This document shows positions 16,504 through 25,764 of a stretch of DNA of 64,000 nt, piece by piece. Source of the stretch: Pedobacter lusitanus (GTDB lineage Bacteria; Bacteroidota; Bacteroidia; Sphingobacteriales; Sphingobacteriaceae). Location: positions 2,666,001-2,730,000 of the forward strand of contig NZ_CP157278.1 of the NCBI RefSeq assembly GCF_040026395.1, written 5' to 3'. The translations under genes were made by a program, and so were the position numbers. Within the stretch, counting starts at the first letter, position 1. Each line of letters begins with the position of its first letter. The notes below the pieces were generated by a model. It was not told where the DNA came from. It saw nothing but the letters and a program-made list of their open reading frames with translations, and did no database searches.

Positions 16504-17424
16504 TTAATTCATCTTCTGTCTTTTGATCAGATAAGCCGCCAGTACGGCTGAAAAACCAGCCGCTATATCTGCATCAACCATGTCTATTTTATACTGGGCA
16601 CATTTCAGCATCAGCATTTTACGATAATCTCCAAAAGATTTCAAATAAGCTTCTTTGACCGTGGCGGCATTTGCCTTTATCAATTCACCGGTTTCCAGAT
16701 CAACAAACTGATATGGCCTGTTCTCAAAATTGAAGTTCACTTCTTTAGCCTTATCAGTGACATTAAAAATGATCACTTCATGTTTGTTAAATTTCAAATG
16801 CTGCAAAGCGGAAAATAAAGCTTCCTGATTGGTATCTTCAGGGCCCGCGGTTAGCAGATCAGTAAAAATAACGACCATAGAGCGTTGATGAACAGATTCT
16901 GCTACCTGATGTAGCGAACGTTCCAATCCTGTCCCTACGTTCATCCCAGGTGCCTTTAACACATCTTCCAGATGCGTAAATAAATATTTCTGATGCACTG
17001 TTGTTGATCTTGCCGGTGTATTTAATATCAGCTGGTCGGTAAACAGGCTCAGACCAAAGGCATCTCTTTGTTTTTTAAGCAGCTCAATCAATGCGGCAAC
17101 CGCCTGTACTGAAAAGGTCAGCTTATTATAACCACCCTGAGGGAAATACATAGAAGAGGAGGTATCAATTACAAACTGGCAGCGCAGATTTGTTTCTTCT
17201 TCGTACCTTTTGGTATATAGCTTATCTGTTCTGGCATATAGTTTCCAGTCAATGTTTCTGACATTATCTCCGCTGTTATAGGCCCTGTGCTCTGCAAATT
17301 CTACAGAGAATCCATGAAATGGGCTTTTATGCAAACCAGTGATAAATCCTTCCACTACCTGCCTGGCGAGTAATTCCAGATTACTGTTAAACTGATATTC
17401 AGATTGATTGGTAAAGGAGGCCAT
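16504..17424 (-). CDS. DUF58 domain protein with vWA-like fold
   Basis: A 306-residue cytoplasmic protein. The N-terminal part has the DUF58 signature HGFSVEFAEHRAYNSGDNVRNIDWKLYARTDKLYTKRYEEE. The C-terminal part has a von Willebrand A-like domain with FVIDTSSSMYFP, an intact MIDAS-like DxSxS motif. Relatives usually sit beside a MoxR AAA+ ATPase and further vWA genes, but none is present here; this is an orphan copy. Convergent with the sensor gene with no bases between the stop codons. Function unknown beyond the probable metal-binding protein-interaction role. Confidence 0.88.
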   Translation of the reverse strand: MASFTNQSEYQFNSNLELLARQVVEGFITGLHKSPFHGFSVEFAEHRAYNSGDNVRNIDWKLYARTDKLYTKRYEEETNLRCQFVIDTSSSMYFPQGGYNKLTFSVQAVAALIELLKKQRDAFGLSLFTDQLILNTPARSTTVHQKYLFTHLEDVLKAPGMNVGTGLERSLHQVAESVHQRSMVVIFTDLLTAGPEDTNQEALFSALQHLKFNKHEVIIFNVTDKAKEVNFNFENRPYQFVDLETGELIKANAATVKEAYLKSFGDYRKMLMLKCAQYKIDMVDADIAAGFSAVLAAYLIKRQKMN

Positions 17425-17469
17425 TTTGTAAATTTAACAAAAGAAACTAACTTGCCAGCGATAAACAAC

Positions 17470-17958
17470 ATGAATAAATATACTGATCCACCGGGTTCTC
17501 CGGCCACTATTCACCGTCTTCTGTTAAGGGGCATTGTTATCTTTTATTCATTGCTGTTTCTTAGCGGTCTGGTCTCTTCAGCCTATTTTTTTAGTGGTAT
17601 TATCCAGCTCAAGCCTATACCAATGGTGAGTTTTCTTAAGTATATATTGTTATGCATTCTTTTTTTAGTGCTTTTAATTACTGCACTGAGAGCTTTGACA
17701 TTAAAGCATCTGCATTTAAGCCGCCTGACCAGCAGTACCAGGAATTTTAAATGGTTATTTACATTGGCCGTAATGATCTGCATAGCTGCAAAAGCAGGGC
17801 TGTTTGATCTGAATAAGGGGCATCCGGTAGAAATCTCTTATATCCAGATAGCTGTACTGACTGTTATTGCATTGTTTTGCTTCCGTAGCGATCAGCTGCT
17901 TACCGCAGAGGAGAATATCCCAGAAGAAAATCAGGAAGATAAATTATCCGGAGAATAA
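17470..17958 (+). CDS. Four-span membrane protein, possibly DUF2975-like
   Basis: A 162-residue integral membrane protein. Start 17470 is chosen because the upstream in-frame start overlaps the divergent DUF58 gene. Four hydrophobic segments are visible: GIVIFYSLLFLSGLVSSAYF, YILLCILFLVLLITALRAL, WLFTLAVMICIAAKAGLF and YIQIAVLTVIALFCF, followed by an acidic tail. The four-span layout and size resemble DUF2975, but the helix-turn-helix partner often found with that family is absent. No function can be given. Confidence 0.7.
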   Translation: MNKYTDPPGSPATIHRLLLRGIVIFYSLLFLSGLVSSAYFFSGIIQLKPIPMVSFLKYILLCILFLVLLITALRALTLKHLHLSRLTSSTRNFKWLFTLAVMICIAAKAGLFDLNKGHPVEISYIQIAVLTVIALFCFRSDQLLTAEENIPEENQEDKLSGE

Positions 17959-17971
17959 ATTATCCGCGCAT

Positions 17972-18005
17972 AAAAAAAGCATCCGGAATGCGGATGCTTT
18001 TTCTG
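17972..18005. terminator. Bidirectional terminator between membrane protein and trxA
   Basis: The stem AAGCATCCG / CGGATGCTT is flanked by an A run on the left and a T run on the right, so it can stop transcription of both converging genes (ends at 17958 and 18024). Confidence 0.88.
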
Positions 18006-18023
18006 ATATATATATCGGGTTGA

Positions 18024-18341
18024 TTATAATTGTTTATCCAGTTTACCAGACAATACTGATTTTGGAACTGCACCAACTTGTTTATCAACTACTTCACCAT
18101 TTTTAAAGAATAATAACGCAGGGATATTACGGATACCGAACTGAGTAGAAATCTGCGGGTTGTTATCCACATTTACTTTACCCACTACTGCTTTTCCTTC
18201 GTATTCTTTTGAGATCTCGTCTACTACCGGACCTACCATGCGACATGGACCACACCATTCTGCCCAAAAGTCTACTAAAACGGGTTTATCTGATTTCAAC
18301 ACAACTTCCTCGAAGTTTGCGTCTGTGATTTCTATAGCCAT
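18024..18341 (-). CDS. trxA: Thioredoxin
   Basis: A 105-residue cytoplasmic thioredoxin, of standard length. Active site WCGPCR with Cys30 and Cys33, cis-proline in RNIPALL, and the usual strand order. It reduces protein disulphides and would serve, among others, the Bcp peroxidase encoded at 12.1 kb. Single gene with its own promoter. Confidence 0.97.
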   Translation of the reverse strand: MAIEITDANFEEVVLKSDKPVLVDFWAEWCGPCRMVGPVVDEISKEYEGKAVVGKVNVDNNPQISTQFGIRNIPALLFFKNGEVVDKQVGAVPKSVLSGKLDKQL

Positions 18342-18361
18342 ATTTCTTTTTTTTATTTACA

Positions 18362-18369
18362 CAAAGATA
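18362..18369 (-). promoter_or_regulatory. Probable -7 element of trxA
   Basis: On the minus strand this reads TATCTTTG, a match to TAnnTTTG, 20 bases before the trxA ATG. The -33 element is not clear. Confidence 0.5.
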
Positions 18370-18413
18370 TAATCAATTGTAATGCCACCATATTTTCTAA
18401 TGCCAAAATGACA

Positions 18414-21400
18414 TTAGTTCAACTTATAATTCACCACATTCAAGGCTTTCAACTGATCCAGAAACTGGTTATCAGGATTGACTTTCAGCGACTTAGCAGG
18501 AAGATCAAGAGAAACATTCTGCTCTCTGTCGTATATCGTAAAATTCAATTGACAGTTCTGCTGCTCTGTATTTTCTTTGTTTTCTTCAATCATAGCCAGA
18601 ATCTGCGCAATAATCTGATCATTGATTCCATGAATCGGGATCTGTATAGTCAGACTTTTAGCCAGTTTATCTCTTAAATCAGACAATAGGGCTATAGAAG
18701 TGATCTTAAACTCCCAGTCTCCTTCTTTACGGAATCTTTCACCCACCCTGCCGCGGATCTGCAGAAAATAACCATCAGTCATAAACTGCTTGAATTTGAC
18801 AAAGTCTTCTCCGAATAAGGCCAGCTCACAACTGTCATTATAATCTTCAAAAACAATGGTCCCAAATGGTTTTCCGGTTTTAGTCATTCGCTGAGCAGAA
18901 ATAACAACCAGCCCGCCTACTACCAGCTCCCTGTTTTTGATTTGCTCAAACTCTGCCAATACGTCTTCATTGGTATCACCCATCCGTATTTTATTCACGA
19001 TAGACAGGTGACGGACACTGTGCTGGCAAAATTCTTTCAGCTCTAATTTATAATTATCCAGCGGGTGCCCGCTCAGGAAAATTCCTATGGCATCCTTCTC
19101 ATATTTTAATCTGTCAATCAGCGTCCATTCATTAGCAACCGGTAAAGTTGGCTCATTAATCATATCTGCTACTGTACCTCCAAAAAGAGATGATTGTGCA
19201 GAAGATTCACTATTCTGAAAATCATTTGAATACTTGATCAGCTTTTCGATACCATTGAGCTTATCATTTATACCAATAAAAAAGAACTGTGCCCGGTGAA
19301 ATCCAAAACTGTCGAAAGCCCCGCTATAAACAAAACTTTCATAGGCTTTCTTATTGACCGTCCTGGTATTGGAGCGTCTGGCAAAGTCATAAATACTTTG
19401 GTAAAATCCATTGCTGTTACGTTCTTCGATAATACTTTCTACCGCCTTTTCTCCAACGCCTTTAATTCCTGAAAGCCCGAAACGTACTTCTCCCTGCGGA
19501 TTTACAGAGAACTTAAGAATGGATTCGTTCACATCCGGGCCCAATACCTGTACGCCCATCTGTTTACATTCTTCCATAAAAAAGGCCACCTGCTTAATAT
19601 CGCTCATATTATTAGTCAGTACCGCAGCCATATATTCGGCAGGGTAATGTGCTTTCAGATAAGCGGTCTGATAGGCAATCCACGCGTAACAGGTAGAGTG
19701 AGACTTATTGAAGGCATAAGAAGCAAAAGCTTCCCAGTCTTTCCATATCTTTTCTAAAATAGCCGGAGAATGTCCTTTTTCTGCTGCCTGGGCAACAAAT
19801 TTAGGCTTCATCTTATCCAGAACGTCTTTCTGTTTCTTACCCATAGCCTTACGCAGAACGTCGGCCTCACCTTTAGTAAAACCGGCAAGCTTCTGCGATA
19901 AAAGCATCACCTGCTCCTGGTATACGGTAATTCCGTAAGTTTCTTTCAGATATTCTTCGCAGGCATCCAGATCGTACTTTATTTCTTCTTCCCCATTTTT
20001 CCTGCGGACAAAACTCGGGATATACTCCAGAGGTCCTGGACGATACAATGCGTTCATGGCAATTAAATCTCCAAATACGGTAGGCTTTAATTCTTTCATG
20101 TATTTCTGCATCCCGGTAGACTCATACTGGAAAATACCAATCGTTTCTCCGCGCTGGAACAACTCATAAGTCCTGACATCGTCAATAGGGAAATCATCAG
20201 GATCAAGCTGGATACCTGTCCTTAAACGTACCAGCTTAACGGTATCCTTGATCAGGGTTAACGTTTTTAACCCCAGGAAGTCCATTTTCAGCAACCCGGC
20301 GCTTTCTACTACCGAGTTATCAAACTGTGTTACATACAAATCTGAATCCTTGGCCATAGCCACAGGAACATAATTGGTAATGTCATCCGGAGTAATAATT
20401 ACTCCGCAGGCATGGATACCTGTATTTCTCAGCGAGCCTTCCAGTATTCTGGCCTGCTGTATAGTTTCAGCACTCAGACTTTTTGAATCTGCTATATCTT
20501 TAAGCTCAACCACCTTCTCATATTCATCTGCACGCAAGGCTCCTCTGAGTGATTTTTCATCGAGGTTAAATATTTTAGCGAGTTTCAGATTGGGAATAAG
20601 CTTGGCTATTTTATCTGCTTCAAAAAGAGGCAGATCCAGTACACGGGCAGTATCTTTAATAGAAGATTTGGCCGCCATTGTACCATAGGTAATGATCTGT
20701 GCAACCTGGTTTGCACCGTATTTTTTGATTACGTAGTCCATTACACGGCCCCTGCCCTCATCATCAAAGTCGATATCAATATCGGGCATGGATACACGGT
20801 CAGGATTCAGGAAACGCTCAAACAGGAGGTCGTACTTGATTGGATCGATATTGGTAATCCACAAACAATAAGCAACTACTGAACCCGCAGCAGAACCACG
20901 TCCGGGGCCAACGGAAACATCCAGGTTTCTGGCTTCCCTGATAAAATCCTGTACAATCAGGAAGTATCCGGGATAACCTGTTTTTTCTATTGTCTGAAGC
21001 TCAAAATCCAGACGTTCTATAATTTCGGGAGTCAGCTCCCCGTATCTTTTCTCTGCGCCTACGTAGGTAAGATGACGCAGAAATTTGTTTTCTCCTCTTT
21101 TTCCTCCATCCTGCTCATCTTCTGCAACCAGAAATTGTTCTGGAATATCAAATTTAGGTAAGAGAACTTCTCTGGCCAGTTTATAGGTCTGTATTTTGTC
21201 TACAATTTCCTGAATATTCAAAATTGCTTCCGGAAGATCCGCAAACAGCTTTTTCATCTCTTCAGAAGATTTGAAATAATATTCCTGATTGGGCAAACCG
21301 TAACGGTAGCCCCTGCCTCTGCCTATAGGAGTTGCCTGCTTTTCAGCATCTTTCACACATAATAAAATGTCATGTGCATTGGCGTCCTTTTTATTGATAT

Positions 21401-22847
21401 AATAGGTATTGTTGGTCGCAATCAGCTTAACATCATGTTTCTGGGCCAGAGAGATCAGCGTCTTGTTCACGACATTTTCGTCATCCTGACTATGGCGCAT
21501 AATCTCCATATAAAAATCAGAACCGAACAGTGACTTCCACCAGATTAAAGCTTCTTCTGCCTGGTTTTCTCCCATATTCAGCACCTTACTGGATATCTCA
21601 CCATACAGGTTTCCTGAAAGCACAATAATGTCTTCTTTATATTGTTCTATAACCTCCCTGTCTATCCTTGGGACATAGTAAAATCCTTTGGTATAGGCAA
21701 TGGAAGACATCTTGGCCAGATTGTGATAACCGGTCTTATTTTTGGCCAGAAACACGATCTGATACCCGTTGTCTTTACGGGATTTATCCAGATGGTTTTC
21801 ACAGACAAAAAACTCACAGCCTACTATGGGAGTAATCGGAACTTCTGAAGGTTCCTCTCCTTTTTCTGCTGCTGCACTATTCCTGGCTTCAACTCCTTTG
21901 TTATGATTAAGCACCTGATTCACAAAGTGAAAGGCACCCATCATATTGGCATGATCTGTCATCGCTACTGCAGGCATTTTATCGGCCGCTGCCGCAGCTA
22001 TCAAACCTGGAATATTGATTGTAGACTGTAATACCGAAAATTGCGTATGGTTGTGCAGGTGAACAAAAGTCGCATCTTTAAGCTCCTGCTGATTGTCTTT
22101 TAAAGTTTGTCTGGAAACACCGGGCCCTTCAGCTTTGGCCTGTCTTTTCCGGATTTCATCAGAAGCGGCTTTAAGATTGATATGCTGAATACCTGCACTG
22201 GGTATAACAGCCGGCTGATGGGCTATAAATGAACGGATATACTCCTGATCGGCCTGAAGCTGATCGGGAGTAAAAACTTCCATTTTCAGTAACTGAAGGA
22301 AACAACGGGTGGTTGCTTCAACATCCGCCGTTGCATTATGGGCCTCGGCAAATGGAACTCCAAATAAATAACTGTGTAATTCGGTCAGGGTTGGCAATTT
22401 AAATCTGCCACCTCTGCCTCCGGGAATCTTCAGTAAGTTAGCGGTAACTTCTGTACAGGTATCCAGAACCGGCATTTGAGCCATCGGGCTTTCTACGCCC
22501 ATCCGGTAAAACTCAGACCCCATAATATTGACATCAAAGCCAATATTCTGTCCTACTATGAATTTTGCTTTGGAAAGGGCAATGTTGAATTTATCCAGGG
22601 CTTCCCGGATATCAATACCTTGTTCCGCAGCAAGCTCTGTAGAGATACCGTGTATACGTTCTGCATCATACGGAATATTAAATCCATCGGGTTTAACCAG
22701 ATAGTCCTGGTGTTCAACCAGGTTTCCTAACGCATCATGTAACTGCCAGGCAATCTGAATACACCTGGGCCAATTATTGGTATCGGATACGGGTGCATTA
22801 TAATTGGCCGGCAGACCTGTAGTTTCGGTATCAAAAATTAAATACAT
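18414..22847 (-). CDS. dnaE: DNA polymerase III alpha with fused N-terminal 3'-5' exonuclease
   Basis: A 1477-residue replicative polymerase. Residues 1 to about 190 form a DnaQ-like DEDDh exonuclease: LIFDTETTGLP with the DxE pair, GQNIGFDVNIM, and AHNATADVEATTRCF with the HxxxxD end. The PHP domain follows from about residue 265 (VHLHNHTQFSVLQ, AMTDHANMMGAFHF). The palm catalytic aspartates are in PDIDIDFDDEGRG (about residue 690). The C-terminal part has HhH and OB-fold regions (LVVGGLVVISAQRM). Proofreading and synthesis are thus on one chain, reminiscent of PolC though in a different order (PolC has the exonuclease inside PHP). No frameshift. Confidence 0.96.
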   Translation of the reverse strand: MYLIFDTETTGLPANYNAPVSDTNNWPRCIQIAWQLHDALGNLVEHQDYLVKPDGFNIPYDAERIHGISTELAAEQGIDIREALDKFNIALSKAKFIVGQNIGFDVNIMGSEFYRMGVESPMAQMPVLDTCTEVTANLLKIPGGRGGRFKLPTLTELHSYLFGVPFAEAHNATADVEATTRCFLQLLKMEVFTPDQLQADQEYIRSFIAHQPAVIPSAGIQHINLKAASDEIRKRQAKAEGPGVSRQTLKDNQQELKDATFVHLHNHTQFSVLQSTINIPGLIAAAAADKMPAVAMTDHANMMGAFHFVNQVLNHNKGVEARNSAAAEKGEEPSEVPITPIVGCEFFVCENHLDKSRKDNGYQIVFLAKNKTGYHNLAKMSSIAYTKGFYYVPRIDREVIEQYKEDIIVLSGNLYGEISSKVLNMGENQAEEALIWWKSLFGSDFYMEIMRHSQDDENVVNKTLISLAQKHDVKLIATNNTYYINKKDANAHDILLCVKDAEKQATPIGRGRGYRYGLPNQEYYFKSSEEMKKLFADLPEAILNIQEIVDKIQTYKLAREVLLPKFDIPEQFLVAEDEQDGGKRGENKFLRHLTYVGAEKRYGELTPEIIERLDFELQTIEKTGYPGYFLIVQDFIREARNLDVSVGPGRGSAAGSVVAYCLWITNIDPIKYDLLFERFLNPDRVSMPDIDIDFDDEGRGRVMDYVIKKYGANQVAQIITYGTMAAKSSIKDTARVLDLPLFEADKIAKLIPNLKLAKIFNLDEKSLRGALRADEYEKVVELKDIADSKSLSAETIQQARILEGSLRNTGIHACGVIITPDDITNYVPVAMAKDSDLYVTQFDNSVVESAGLLKMDFLGLKTLTLIKDTVKLVRLRTGIQLDPDDFPIDDVRTYELFQRGETIGIFQYESTGMQKYMKELKPTVFGDLIAMNALYRPGPLEYIPSFVRRKNGEEEIKYDLDACEEYLKETYGITVYQEQVMLLSQKLAGFTKGEADVLRKAMGKKQKDVLDKMKPKFVAQAAEKGHSPAILEKIWKDWEAFASYAFNKSHSTCYAWIAYQTAYLKAHYPAEYMAAVLTNNMSDIKQVAFFMEECKQMGVQVLGPDVNESILKFSVNPQGEVRFGLSGIKGVGEKAVESIIEERNSNGFYQSIYDFARRSNTRTVNKKAYESFVYSGAFDSFGFHRAQFFFIGINDKLNGIEKLIKYSNDFQNSESSAQSSLFGGTVADMINEPTLPVANEWTLIDRLKYEKDAIGIFLSGHPLDNYKLELKEFCQHSVRHLSIVNKIRMGDTNEDVLAEFEQIKNRELVVGGLVVISAQRMTKTGKPFGTIVFEDYNDSCELALFGEDFVKFKQFMTDGYFLQIRGRVGERFRKEGDWEFKITSIALLSDLRDKLAKSLTIQIPIHGINDQIIAQILAMIEENKENTEQQNCQLNFTIYDREQNVSLDLPAKSLKVNPDNQFLDQLKALNVVNYKLN

Positions 22848-22952
22848 AGAAGGGCAATTATGAATCTATGTTCTCTGGACACTATTCCTCAAACAATCGA
22901 GGTACAAAATTACGGTTTTTTAAGAGGCCGTTGAAATTTAGATGATAAAATC

Positions 22953-23441
22953 TCAGGAAGAGTGCGCATGTCCCTTATTCACTGCTGCTTTATGTTGCTG
23001 TGAGACAAGTTTTGTAATATCATAACCTTTTTCCTGGCAGCGGCCGATAATTTCATCCAGCAGCGCTGCGGGCAATTCCGGCTTACGCGACATAATGGAA
23101 AGGTGCTTGTGTTTTGGATGCCCGACAACTACGTAAGAATAATCTTCTCCAAGCTCTATAACCCAGTAATCGACCTTTAACGGCCATACAAACTGTGCTT
23201 TGAGTTTCGCATTATTTGTTCCCCTGACGACGATAAGTTTTGACCTTACGTATTTTGTTTCTTTATCTCCCGGCAATTTATAGGTGGTAAAGACAGCATA
23301 ATAGCCATCCGGATGAATCACATAGGTTTCAGTGGTCTCATTCCAGTTTTTGTCCATAAAGGCGGGTATTGAATATAGTGAATACCATTTACCTGCGTAA
23401 GACATTATATCAACTTTTTCAACAGGCTTATTCTCTAACAT
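22953..23441 (-). CDS. Lipocalin family protein (Blc-like)
   Basis: A 162-residue lipocalin. The first lipocalin motif is visible as VDIMSYAGKWYSLYSIPAF (GxW), followed by TETYVIHPDGYYAV, KAQFVWPLKVDYWVIELGEDYSYVVVGHP and LSIMSRKPELP, the typical Blc-like order. Unlike E. coli Blc it has no signal peptide or lipobox, so it is probably cytoplasmic, or the true start is missed; no suitable upstream start is present. Ligand probably a fatty acid or lysophospholipid, by family. Confidence 0.88.
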   Translation of the reverse strand: MLENKPVEKVDIMSYAGKWYSLYSIPAFMDKNWNETTETYVIHPDGYYAVFTTYKLPGDKETKYVRSKLIVVRGTNNAKLKAQFVWPLKVDYWVIELGEDYSYVVVGHPKHKHLSIMSRKPELPAALLDEIIGRCQEKGYDITKLVSQQHKAAVNKGHAHSS

Positions 23442-23658
23442 AGCGTTCCCTTATTAAATATGGATGATTTCCATTTAGATTTATAGACCATAATCAATTT
23501 ACAAATTTCAACAGACGTTAAGCAAATGTAAATTCTTTCTCATAAAACCAAGAAGGTCTGATAAAGTTTTAAAAAGCATTTTCAAATAGTGCCTTAAATT
23601 TTATAACTTGGGCTGGAAGATCTGATGAAGATTTTATTACAATTTAAAAATTGAATCC

Positions 23659-24597
23659 ATGAAGATAACAGTTGTTGGTGCAGGAGCAGTTGGTGCTACC
23701 TGTGCAGATAATATTGCCAGAAAAGAATTAGCAGAAGAACTAGTTCTGTTAGATATCAAAGAAGGCTTTGCCGAAGGTAAAGCGATAGACATGATGCAGA
23801 CTGCCGCACTTTTGGGTTTTAACACAAAAATCACTGGTGTAACTAATGACTATAGCAGAACTGCTGGTTCTGCGGTAGCTGTAATTACTTCGGGGCTTCC
23901 GCGTAAACCGGGGATGACCCGCGAAGAATTGATTGGCATCAATGCGGGTATTGTTAAAGGCGTTGCTGAAAATATATTAAAATTCTCTCCTGATGCGATT
24001 ATTATCGTGATCAGTAATCCAATGGATACAATGACTTATTTGTCTCTTAAATCACTGGGGCTGCCTAAAAACAGAATCATTGGTATGGGTGGTACGTTGG
24101 ACAGTGCAAGATTTAAGTATTACCTGAGTGTTGCTTTAAACTGTAATTCAAACGACCTTCAGGGCTTTGTAATTGGCGGTCATGGTGATACTACGATGAT
24201 TCCGTTAACCCGTTATGCTACTTATCAGAGCTTACCGGTAACGGATATTTTATCTGCTGATGTACTGGCTAAAGTTGCTGCTGACACTATGGTGGGTGGT
24301 GCAACACTGACAGGTTTACTGGGTACTTCTGCCTGGTACGCGCCTGGTGCTGCCGGTGCTGCGCTTGTGGAAAGCATAGTTCGTGATGAGAAAAAACTGT
24401 TTACCTGTTGTGTAGCGCTTGATGGCGAATATGGCCAGAGTGATATCTGCCTGGGTGTTCCTGTAATTGTAGGTCGTAATGGCTGGGAAAAAATTATAGA
24501 TTACAATCTGAATGAAGAAGAAAAAGCGGCATTTAATAAAAGTGCTGATGCGGTCAGAGCAATGAATAATGTGCTTAAAGAAATGAAGCTTATTTAA
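23659..24597 (+). CDS. mdh: Malate dehydrogenase (LDH-like type)
   Basis: A 312-residue NAD-dependent enzyme interconverting malate and oxaloacetate. Rossmann motif VGAGAVGATCADNIA (GxGxxG), acidic residue LLDIKEG at the end of strand 2 for NAD specificity, substrate-binding arginines in GLPRKPGMTREEL, DSARFKYYLS, and the catalytic His in IGGHGDTTMIP. The length and motifs fit the tetrameric bacterial MDH of the LDH-like subgroup. The stop codon overlaps the start of the next gene (TAATG). Confidence 0.95.
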   Translation: MKITVVGAGAVGATCADNIARKELAEELVLLDIKEGFAEGKAIDMMQTAALLGFNTKITGVTNDYSRTAGSAVAVITSGLPRKPGMTREELIGINAGIVKGVAENILKFSPDAIIIVISNPMDTMTYLSLKSLGLPKNRIIGMGGTLDSARFKYYLSVALNCNSNDLQGFVIGGHGDTTMIPLTRYATYQSLPVTDILSADVLAKVAADTMVGGATLTGLLGTSAWYAPGAAGAALVESIVRDEKKLFTCCVALDGEYGQSDICLGVPVIVGRNGWEKIIDYNLNEEEKAAFNKSADAVRAMNNVLKEMKLI

Positions 24598-25034
24598 TGC
24601 GCACAATTGCAGTCCCTCTTACTTTAATAAACTTAAATGATGACGGTTTCCACCTCTTGGTGGAAATCGTTGTTTTTGGAGAGAAACACTGGGCCGTAGT
24701 GGACACTGGTGCTTCAAGATCTGTATTTAACAAAACGTTCATTGAACAGAACAGCGACAACATTGTTATTCCTGATATGGGAGACACCAATGCAACTACG
24801 CTGTTTACCACCTCAAGTACTATACAGGCCGTTATTCCAAAACTAAAAATCGGTAAACTGATTATTAAATCCTATCCTGCGGTAGCACTGGATCTGGAAA
24901 CGGTGAATGATGCCTATGTATTAATGGGGCATCCCAAAATTGCTGCGATTATTGGAAGTGATATCTTTCACAAATACCAGGCAAAAATCAATTATAAAAA
25001 GCTAAAGATTCTATTTTATCCGAAACCAGGCTAA
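24597..25034 (+). CDS. Retropepsin-like aspartyl protease
   Basis: A 145-residue, single-domain aspartic protease-like protein. Catalytic motif VVDTGASRSVF with Asp36-Thr-Gly, flap-like strand segments and the C-terminal IIGSDIF, in the order of retroviral-type proteases; it should work as a dimer. No signal peptide or membrane span, so it is cytoplasmic. The ATG overlaps the mdh stop by one base, so the two are translationally coupled. Bacterial members are little studied and the substrate is unknown. Confidence 0.82.
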   Translation: MRTIAVPLTLINLNDDGFHLLVEIVVFGEKHWAVVDTGASRSVFNKTFIEQNSDNIVIPDMGDTNATTLFTTSSTIQAVIPKLKIGKLIIKSYPAVALDLETVNDAYVLMGHPKIAAIIGSDIFHKYQAKINYKKLKILFYPKPG

Positions 25035-25058
25035 ATTTGCTTATTCTGCTTAAATTTG
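25032..25058 (+). promoter_or_regulatory. Two TAAATTTG boxes before the response regulator gene
   Basis: TAAATTTGCTT occurs twice as a direct repeat (25032 and 25051), each containing a perfect TAnnTTTG. The second would give a start site about 15-20 bases before the ATG at 25081. Either alternative promoters or one promoter and one regulator site. Confidence 0.4.
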
Positions 25059-25080
25059 CTTCTAAATAACCTACCTGCTT

Positions 25081-25764
25081 ATGAAACTCCTTATTGTTGA
25101 AGACGAACCAAATGTGGTGTCAGTTTTGAAAAGAGGTTTAAGCAGTGAAGGTTTTGAGTTAAGTTTTGCACCCGACGGATTTATTGCTCTGGAAATGGTT
25201 GCAGCACATTCTTTCTCCCTGATTATTCTTGATATCATGCTTCCGGGAATTAATGGACTGGACTTATGTAAACAAATCAAAAAGAATCATCCGCAAACTC
25301 CAATTATTATGCTTACCGCACTCGGGAGTACTGAAAACATAGTGACCGGATTGGATAACGGAGCGGATGATTATCTGGTAAAGCCTTTCAAAATCGCTGA
25401 ACTCAGTGCCAGAATCCGCATGTTATTGAGAAGATATGCTGGTTTCCAACAGGCGGACGAAATCATTACTATTGGTGATTTACATATCAATATCTCAGCA
25501 AAAACAGTTATCAGGGCACAAAAAGAAATTATCCTTACAGCCACTGAATATCGTCTGCTTCAATTTTTTGCCCGCAATAAGAACAAAACCCTGTCCAGGA
25601 TTGATATCCTTGAAAATGTCTGGGATATTGATTTCAATATGGGAACCAATGTAGTTGATGTTTATGTAAATTACCTGAGAAAGAAAATAGACAAGGGTTT
25701 TAGTGTGCCGCTGCTTCATACCGTGGTTGGGCTGGGCTACCTGCTAAAAGAAAAATCAATATAA
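25081..25764 (+). CDS. OmpR-family response regulator
   Basis: A 227-residue transcription factor. The receiver domain has the acidic pair ED at residues 7-8, the phosphoacceptor Asp51 in LIILDIMLPG and the conserved Lys in YLVKPF. The C-terminal winged helix contains LTATEYRLLQFFARNKNKTLSR and VDVYVNYLRKKID. It overlaps the start of the sensor kinase gene by one base (TAATG), so the pair is produced together. The 11-bp direct repeats at 27164-27196 are a likely binding site. Confidence 0.95.
   Translation: MKLLIVEDEPNVVSVLKRGLSSEGFELSFAPDGFIALEMVAAHSFSLIILDIMLPGINGLDLCKQIKKNHPQTPIIMLTALGSTENIVTGLDNGADDYLVKPFKIAELSARIRMLLRRYAGFQQADEIITIGDLHINISAKTVIRAQKEIILTATEYRLLQFFARNKNKTLSRIDILENVWDIDFNMGTNVVDVYVNYLRKKIDKGFSVPLLHTVVGLGYLLKEKSI

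Noticed and set aside
17412..17418. AAGGAGG on the plus strand before the membrane-protein gene
   Set aside because: It is more than 50 bases from the ATG at 17470 and lies inside the first codons of the DUF58 gene on the other strand, so it is coding sequence by chance.
16504..17424. Part of a MoxR-DUF58-vWA gene cluster
   Set aside because: No MoxR ATPase or further vWA gene is adjacent; the gene stands alone between unrelated genes.
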